A program made the position numbers and the translations under genes. The notes beneath the pieces were generated by a model that did not search any database, was not told the DNA's origin, and saw only the letters and a list, made by a program, of their open reading frames with translations. DNA of 8,467 bases, taken from positions 9,329 to 17,795 of the forward strand of contig MFQD01000029.1 in the NCBI GenBank assembly GCA_001782975.1. Reading direction: 5' to 3'. Positions within the stretch are counted from its first letter, which is position 1. Each line of letters starts with the position of its first letter. This DNA is from Candidatus Magasanikbacteria bacterium RIFCSPHIGHO2_02_FULL_50_9b. Its GTDB lineage: Bacteria > Patescibacteriota > Patescibacteriia > Magasanikbacterales > 2-02-FULL-50-9b. Below, in pieces: positions 4,257-8,467 of this stretch.

Positions 4257-4736
4257 TCAGTTCTCCGGTGTACAGTCGTCCATCGTGCGGCGCTTGCGTG
4301 CGTGCCACCACTCGAACGGGAGCAAAACGAGAAACAACCAGAACGCCGCAGCGCCGAGCAACACGATCATGATGACCGGGAAAAGCAGCAGCATTCCAAA
4401 CACGCCGATCGCACCGGTCACGAGCAACTGCAGCACGAACGATTCGGCGAACCGTTTGAACGTGATGTCGTTCGTGCCGTCGTCCATGTTCATGAACTCC
4501 GGCCGCCCGAAGCCGTTCATCGTGAACGGGATGGCGTACAGATACGCCGCCAGCCAGTAAATCACTGCGCCCGGCAGCATCGGGATCGCCAGTGCCGGAT
4601 GTGCCCCGTAGAGATCCACATTTGGCAGCACTCGCCCGAGCGTCTGTTCTGCCAGGGCCAGCGAAAGCCCGACCACGATCAGAAATTGCATCGTTCCGCC
4701 AAACATAGCGGTCACACCAGTAAGCCGAGCAAACAT
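4257..4736 (-). CDS. Orphan four-helix membrane protein
   Basis: A 159-residue integral membrane protein I do not recognise. Predicted helices: about residues 15-34 (TMQFLIVVGLSLALAEQTLG), 48-72 (ALAIPMLPGAVIYWLAAYLY and onward), 97-116 and 118-141 (FPVIMIVLLGAAAFWLFLVL and onward). An acidic loop (NMDDGTNDITFKRF, about 83-96) and a basic tail (WWHARKRRTMDD) suggest a positive-inside C-terminus. GGAGGTGA, a full complement to the 16S 3' end, lies 3 bases before ATG 4736. Its strong SD and GC-rich third positions match the zinc-ribbon gene downstream and the orphan genes at 524 and 1508. First gene of a likely two-gene minus-strand unit driven from 4757-4785. Confidence 0.8.
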   Translation of the reverse strand: MFARLTGVTAMFGGTMQFLIVVGLSLALAEQTLGRVLPNVDLYGAHPALAIPMLPGAVIYWLAAYLYAIPFTMNGFGRPEFMNMDDGTNDITFKRFAESFVLQLLVTGAIGVFGMLLLFPVIMIVLLGAAAFWLFLVLLPFEWWHARKRRTMDDCTPEN

Positions 4737-4756
4737 CGTTCACCTCCATCGCCACC

Positions 4757-4785
4757 ATCATTACACATTCACGCAAAATTGTCAA
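4757..4785 (-). promoter_or_regulatory. Promoter of the minus-strand membrane-protein gene
   Basis: On the minus strand, a perfect TTGACA (4780-4785), a 17-base spacer, then AATGAT (4757-4762), a 4/6 match. The leader would contain the GGAGGTGA SD. Its -35 is built from the same bases as the -35 of the opposing promoter. Confidence 0.5.
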
Positions 4786-4808
4786 TCTAGGCGCGCCCCT
4801 GCTATACT
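4779..4808 (+). promoter_or_regulatory. Promoter of the surface-protein gene
   Basis: TTGTCA (4779-4784), an 18-base spacer, then TATACT (4803-4808) preceded by TGC (extended -10). The 8-bp palindrome GGCGCGCC (4790-4797) lies between the boxes and could be an operator. Transcription should start near 4815, about 35 bases before the ATG. Confidence 0.6.
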
Positions 4809-4849
4809 CCCAATAAATACAAACGCCACTAATTATTTTGTTTCCTCGT

Positions 4850-7225
4850 ATGACAACCTACTTTTCAAAACGCGCACTCCATGCGTTTGCTGCAACAGCA
4901 GTTGTGTGCGCGCTGCTCGCGTCTTCGCTCACCGCGAACGCCGCGCTCGCATGGACACAGCGCGCATCAAGCACCACGGTGAATCTATACGATGTTGCGG
5001 TAAAAGGCAGCACACTTATTGCCGTTGGCGATTCAGGAATTATTCGCCGTTCAACTGATGGCGGTCTCAATTGGAACTCGGTACCAAGCGGAACAGAGCA
5101 ACAATTGCGCGATGTAGATTTTGCATCAAACGGTGACGGCTCACTCTATGCGGTTGGCTCATTTGGCACGGTCATAAAATCAAGCAATGAAGGCGCGTCA
5201 TGGAGCGCGGTTACTGTCGGAAGTGCAGAAACCTTTGAGTCAGTCGCTGTTGTTGACGGTCAAAATATCGCGATCGGCGGCGCGAACGGCACACTGCTCA
5301 CCACAACAGACTGGGGTCAGACATGGCAGTTGCGGCAACTTGGTTCCACGCGTAAAGTTACTGCAGTTGAATCAAGATCATCAGCGGCGCTAATTCTGGC
5401 GTTTCTTGATAACGGGGTCCCGATGCGCAGTGAGAATTTTGGTGCGACATGGGCAGAGGGTTCGATGACTGGTTTTGACAACATGCTTGACATTGAAATG
5501 TTAAACAGCTCGATCGCCTATGCCTCTGGATTGTCCGGACGTGTGGTCAAAACAACAAATGGTGGAATCAGCTGGACAGACACCGCAACGCCAGCTTCTG
5601 TTTCAACCGAGGCTTTGCATGACATTGCGCTCCACGACAGCACGAATTTGATGGTCGTCGGCACCAGCGGCACAATCATCAGCACAAATGACAGTGGAAA
5701 CACATGGACAAAAGAAACACTGTCAATCGGCAATAACCTATTTGGAATTGCAGCAGTGAATAATTCATACACAAAACACGCAGTAGTTGCGAGTAGCGGC
5801 GTGATCATAACCTCAGATCTTGCGCCAACATTAGCACCGAGTGCGCCAACAAACCTGATGGCTGCTGGCGTTTCAGCAAACACGAATTATTCAACAAATT
5901 CAGCAACGCCTTCGATTTCATGGACTGCATCAGTCAAAGGTTCTGCAGACATAGCTGGCTATCAGGTGAAAATTGACAGCGGCACATTTTTCTCAGTTGG
6001 TATTGTTACGCAATACACGCTGCCATCGTTGACTAATGGATTACACACGATTCGCGTTCGAGCCATTGACACAGCTGGCACCGCAAGTGATGAAGCAATT
6101 GTTTCATTCACCGTTGACACGGTGGCACCAAGCGTCAGTGCACCAACACCAACCGCGTCCTCGATTGGTGCAACGACGGCCTTCACCATAACGGCAACGG
6201 ATAATGGATCCTATGTCAACTACTGTCGATTATTTGTGAATGGTGCAGAACAAGGATCAATGGATCTAAAAAGTGCACAACAAAACACCTATGGTCGCTC
6301 GTACTATTTTGCAACCGCCGGCTCGTTCGCGCTCACGGCGCGGTGCGTTGACAATGCAGGTAATGCAAGCACCGGCGCGGCGACGACAATAAATTTAAAC
6401 GATGACGGATCGCGGGGTTCAACACCAGCAGACACAACGCCATCCGCTGCGCTTTCATACCTCTCGTCAAACCCATCACAGGGCGTTGCAGATGGTGCAA
6501 CAAATGTATACGTCACGGTTACGGTGCGAAATGCTGCGGGGATTGCACTCGCAAACAAGTCGGTGAGTTTGGTAACGAGCCGCCCACAAACTGATTCAAT
6601 CACCACGATTGCTTCTGTCACTAATGATGTTGGTCAAGCGTCATTTTATGTGCGCTCGTCAACGGTCGGTGTGTCGCAATTGACTGCCGTGATTGGCGGT
6701 TCGACCGTTGCATCAGCAGGACTCACCTTTGGCACGCAGCAAAGTCCGGTAATCCCAGGCCAGCCAACGCCAGGTGCGTTGATTAAACTTGCGTGCCCTC
6801 CGTCAGCTGACGTGAATCATATCTGTCGCGCCGTATATTTTGTCAGCCAAGGCAAGCGCCACGCATTCCCAAATTCGAAGGTATACTTCAGCTGGTACCC
6901 AGATTTCTCGAATGTGCAAACCGTGAGCGCGGAAACTATGGCATCTTTGATGCTCGGCAAAAATATGGTGTACCATCCGGGTGTTAAGATGGTGAAATTT
7001 GTGACCAACCCGCGCGTGTATGCCGTCGGCAAGGGCGGGTTGTTGCGCGGTGTCACGTCAGAAGCAGTTGCAAAAGGATTGTACGGCACGACGTGGAATA
7101 AAAAAATCGACGACATTTCGGATGCATTTGTCGGTGATTATGTGTTTGGACTTGATGTGGCGAGCGCGAGCGACTTTTCACCGTTGTCTGAAGCAGCTGC
7201 GGTGCCAACGCCACTGTATAATTAA
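4850..7225 (+). CDS. Exported multidomain surface protein: Ycf48-like propeller, Ig-like domains, CPR-type C-terminal domain
   Basis: A 791-residue exported protein. Signal peptide about 1-31 (cleavage after ANA). Residues ~33-325 form a Ycf48/sialidase-type beta-propeller: six Asp-box motifs (STDGGLNW at 68, SSNEGASW near 111, TTDWGQTW near 152, SENFGATW at 194, TTNGGISW at 235, STNDSGNTW at 278) plus a seventh GVIITSD repeat without one, fitting seven blades. Then a fibronectin-III-like domain (~330-425), an Ig-like domain (~430-515), and a Big_1/invasin-like domain (~530-630; ADGATNVYVTVTVRNAAG ... TNDVGQASFYVRSSTVG). The end (~640-770) has LACPPSADVNHIC and GKRHAFPNSKVYFSWYPDFS, a type I associate with CPR surface proteins. 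No C-terminal anchor is visible. ATG 4850 is preferred over TTG 4838 because the signal peptide then starts normally. No SD. Role inferred as surface binding or attachment. Confidence 0.85.
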   Translation: MTTYFSKRALHAFAATAVVCALLASSLTANAALAWTQRASSTTVNLYDVAVKGSTLIAVGDSGIIRRSTDGGLNWNSVPSGTEQQLRDVDFASNGDGSLYAVGSFGTVIKSSNEGASWSAVTVGSAETFESVAVVDGQNIAIGGANGTLLTTTDWGQTWQLRQLGSTRKVTAVESRSSAALILAFLDNGVPMRSENFGATWAEGSMTGFDNMLDIEMLNSSIAYASGLSGRVVKTTNGGISWTDTATPASVSTEALHDIALHDSTNLMVVGTSGTIISTNDSGNTWTKETLSIGNNLFGIAAVNNSYTKHAVVASSGVIITSDLAPTLAPSAPTNLMAAGVSANTNYSTNSATPSISWTASVKGSADIAGYQVKIDSGTFFSVGIVTQYTLPSLTNGLHTIRVRAIDTAGTASDEAIVSFTVDTVAPSVSAPTPTASSIGATTAFTITATDNGSYVNYCRLFVNGAEQGSMDLKSAQQNTYGRSYYFATAGSFALTARCVDNAGNASTGAATTINLNDDGSRGSTPADTTPSAALSYLSSNPSQGVADGATNVYVTVTVRNAAGIALANKSVSLVTSRPQTDSITTIASVTNDVGQASFYVRSSTVGVSQLTAVIGGSTVASAGLTFGTQQSPVIPGQPTPGALIKLACPPSADVNHICRAVYFVSQGKRHAFPNSKVYFSWYPDFSNVQTVSAETMASLMLGKNMVYHPGVKMVKFVTNPRVYAVGKGGLLRGVTSEAVAKGLYGTTWNKKIDDISDAFVGDYVFGLDVASASDFSPLSEAAAVPTPLYN

Positions 7226-7270
7226 CATGAAACCGTTCGTGCCTTTGCAGCGTATTACTTAGCAGAACAA

Positions 7271-7276
7271 CATAAT
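7271..7276 (+). promoter_or_regulatory. Possible -10 box of the coiled-coil gene, near-leaderless
   Basis: CATAAT ends 7 bases before the ATG at 7284, the same geometry as the DedA promoter. The best -35 candidate, TTGCAG, is 20 bases upstream, too far for a normal promoter. Co-transcription from the gene ending at 7225 is the alternative, as no terminator hairpin lies between them. Confidence 0.3.
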
Positions 7277-7283
7277 CCACCCT

Positions 7284-8063
7284 ATGCAATACCATAAACT
7301 TGCAGCAATTGCAGTTACTTCATTCACCATGCTGGCAACAGCAGCGCCAGCGTTCGCGGCTGAAACAACACCCGTTGTGACGCCAGCCGCTCCGACAACG
7401 ATCGGCGCAAAATGCGAAACACGCACAATCGAAGCAGCAGATCGCATGGCAAAACGACGCGCAGAAGCAGATGCTCGGCTTGCAACGCATCGCTCAGGCG
7501 TTGATGAACGACAAAACAAACAACGCGCTGATGTCGATGTTCGACGTCTTGATCACGAACAAAAAGCTGAAGCAAAATTTCGCGACAAACAGTCAAAAAT
7601 GGATTCGCGTGGGAAAAAATCAGAAGCAGTCAAGGTGGCAATCGGTGCATATTATGCAGCAGTTGCCGCGAACAACAAAACATATCGCGAAGCAGTTGCC
7701 GCAGCGCAATCAGGATTTCGTACGTCACACGATGCAGCGCTCACCGCACGTCGCACGTCAATTGACGCCGCAATCAAGACGCGTCGTGACGCAGTCGACG
7801 CTGCATTCACTGCATGGAAACAGCGCTGTAGTGGCACAGCCGAAGAACGCAAGACCGCAAACGCGACGTATCATGCTGCAATAAAAGCAGCAGAAACAAC
7901 GTGGCGAGCCAATCACGAACAGGCGATGAAAACATATAAAACAGCCACTGAAACTGCACGCACCACGCGAGAAGCTGCAATCAAGGCAGCACGAGCCGTG
8001 CAAAAAACTGCAAACGAAGCAGCGCGCGCGACACTCCAAGCAGCAATCAAGGCAGCAAAATAA
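7284..8063 (+). CDS. Exported Ala-rich coiled-coil protein
   Basis: A 259-residue protein with a signal peptide (about 1-25, cleavage near AFA-AE), a short Pro/Thr linker (TTPVVTPAAPTT), and then an almost uninterrupted charged, Ala-rich helical rod from about 45 to the end, without Pro or many Gly. The rod contains recurring AAIK units (AAIKTRR at 162, AAIKAAE near 199, AAIKAAR at 231, AAIKAAK at 253; the last two are 22 residues apart), as expected for a long coiled coil with 11-residue repeats. Only two cysteines, Cys44 and Cys182, could bridge chains. It follows the surface-protein gene by 58 bases on the same strand and may act with it at the cell envelope, possibly as a spacer or scaffold. 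No named family is recognised. No SD precedes ATG 7284. Confidence 0.8.
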   Translation: MQYHKLAAIAVTSFTMLATAAPAFAAETTPVVTPAAPTTIGAKCETRTIEAADRMAKRRAEADARLATHRSGVDERQNKQRADVDVRRLDHEQKAEAKFRDKQSKMDSRGKKSEAVKVAIGAYYAAVAANNKTYREAVAAAQSGFRTSHDAALTARRTSIDAAIKTRRDAVDAAFTAWKQRCSGTAEERKTANATYHAAIKAAETTWRANHEQAMKTYKTATETARTTREAAIKAARAVQKTANEAARATLQAAIKAAK

Positions 8064-8071
8064 ACTCACAC

Positions 8072-8219
8072 AAAAATACCCACATTACTTTTTCAGATCA
8101 CGCGTCGAAATTCCCAGCGAGAATTTCGCGCTGTCCCTCGCCCTCGCTCGTCCGTGAGTACACGGACACCTGCCCGCTCGGGCTGCGAGACGATCTTCAA
8201 AAGTAATGTGGGTATTTTT
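8072..8219. repeat. Branched inverted-repeat element between convergent genes, probable bidirectional terminator
   Basis: A perfect 21-bp inverted repeat, 8072-8092 with 8199-8219 (core TACCCACATTACTTTT / AAAAGTAATGTGGGTA), flanked by A5 and T6, encloses 106 bases with their own order. AGATC (8095-8099)/GATCT (8192-8196) continues the base. Hairpin 1 is CGAAATTC (8106-8113)/GAATTTCG (8121-8128). Then comes CCCTCGCTCG (8141-8150), hairpin 2 GTCCGTG (8150-8156)/CACGGAC (8161-8167), and hairpin 3 GCCC (8172-8175)/GGGC (8180-8183). CTCGC (8143-8147) can pair with GCGAG (8185-8189) around hairpins 2 and 3. The outer arms with A/T tracts suit a two-way terminator for the genes ending at 8063 and 8235. 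The inside looks inserted. Confidence 0.85.
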
Positions 8220-8234
8220 TATCTGTTTATTTTG

Positions 8235-8467
8235 TTACATGATCACGCGCTTCTGTCGGCCTGTACCCGATGAGCTTTGCCGACGGCCGCCCTGAAACGA
8301 TCCACCGCCTCCGCGAAATGGACGTCGAGGTCCGACAGTGCGCGGTCGAGCAAAATGCTGTCCACCGCCCGCATGCTGTGGCGGACGTGTGTCAACATGA
8401 GCTGACAATTCAGGCACATGCGTCACCGGAAGCGGCATACGAATCAATCGTTCAATTGAACGAACGT
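8235..8467 (-). CDS. C-terminal part of a probable DEAD-box RNA helicase, 5' end outside window
   Basis: The minus-strand frame is open from the window edge to TAA at 8235-8237 and gives about 77 residues. It begins VRSIERLIRMPLPVTHVPEL, like the segment after the helicase core of RhlE/DeaD-type proteins (xxIERLIxxxLPxxxxP), then a tail rich in Gly and Arg (GPRRPFRGGGGSFQGGRRQS) ending GRQKRVIM. Such RGG-type tails help these helicases bind structured RNA. I treat the frame as a truncated gene, not a 70-residue gene starting at ATG 8447, because nothing resembling an SD precedes that ATG and the similarity begins upstream of it. It converges on the coiled-coil gene and shares the inverted-repeat terminator at 8072-8219. 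Helicase core motifs lie outside the window, so the call rests on the tail alone. Confidence 0.55.
   Translation of the reverse strand, partial: VRSIERLIRMPLPVTHVPELSAHVDTRPPQHAGGGQHFARPRTVGPRRPFRGGGGSFQGGRRQSSSGTGRQKRVIM

Noticed and set aside
3946..4790. Long plus-strand frames at 3946-4560 and 4302-4790
   Set aside because: Shadows of the minus-strand membrane-protein gene; His/Arg/Gln-rich low-complexity translation without membrane or domain pattern.
7758..8069. Cys-rich minus-strand frame of 103 codons
   Set aside because: Antisense of the GCA/GCT-rich coiled-coil gene, which produces false Cys/Ser codons; no SD and it ends inside that gene.

Overview
The window looks like a piece of a Candidatus Patescibacteria (CPR, Parcubacteria-like) chromosome. 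The main reasons are the secreted protein at 4850-7225, whose C-terminal domain resembles one I associate with CPR surface proteins, and short promoter-to-start distances without Shine-Dalgarno (SD) sites in front of core genes. The taxonomic call rests on recalled family features, not on a search.

Layout. (1) 1-429, minus: the N-terminal two thirds of a DedA-family membrane protein, cut by the window edge. (2) 524-1870, plus: two orphan predicted membrane proteins with strong SD sites, each with its own promoter and intrinsic terminator. (3) 1948-3440, plus: the translation cluster infC-rpmI-rplT, then two hairpin repeats that copy the first 12 bases of the following tRNA-Asp(GTC), then that tRNA and a perfect terminator. 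(4) 3443-3925, plus: a remnant of the C-terminus of a CzcA/CusA-type RND heavy-metal pump and a small two-helix membrane protein. (5) 4003-4736, minus: a four-helix membrane protein and a Cys-rich zinc-ribbon-like protein. A seven-codon mini-ORF may lie between them. (6) 4850-8063, plus: a 791-residue exported protein (seven-bladed propeller, Ig-like domains, CPR-type C-terminal domain) and an exported Ala-rich coiled-coil protein. (7) 8072-8219: a 21-bp perfect inverted repeat enclosing three smaller hairpins, placed between convergent genes. (8) 8235-8467, minus: the Gly/Arg-rich tail of what is probably a DEAD-box RNA helicase.

Two gene styles are interleaved. The DedA gene, infC and the coiled-coil gene have -10 boxes only 7-10 bases before ATG (near-leaderless), and rpmI, rplT and the surface protein also lack an SD. 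The orphan membrane proteins and the zinc-ribbon gene have near-perfect GGAGG sites and GC-richer third codon positions. I read these as a core set and an accessory set. The least explained elements are the tRNA-like hairpin repeats (3153-3325) and the branched inverted-repeat element (8072-8219). They share a GTCC...CTCGCTCG module and may be related non-autonomous elements.
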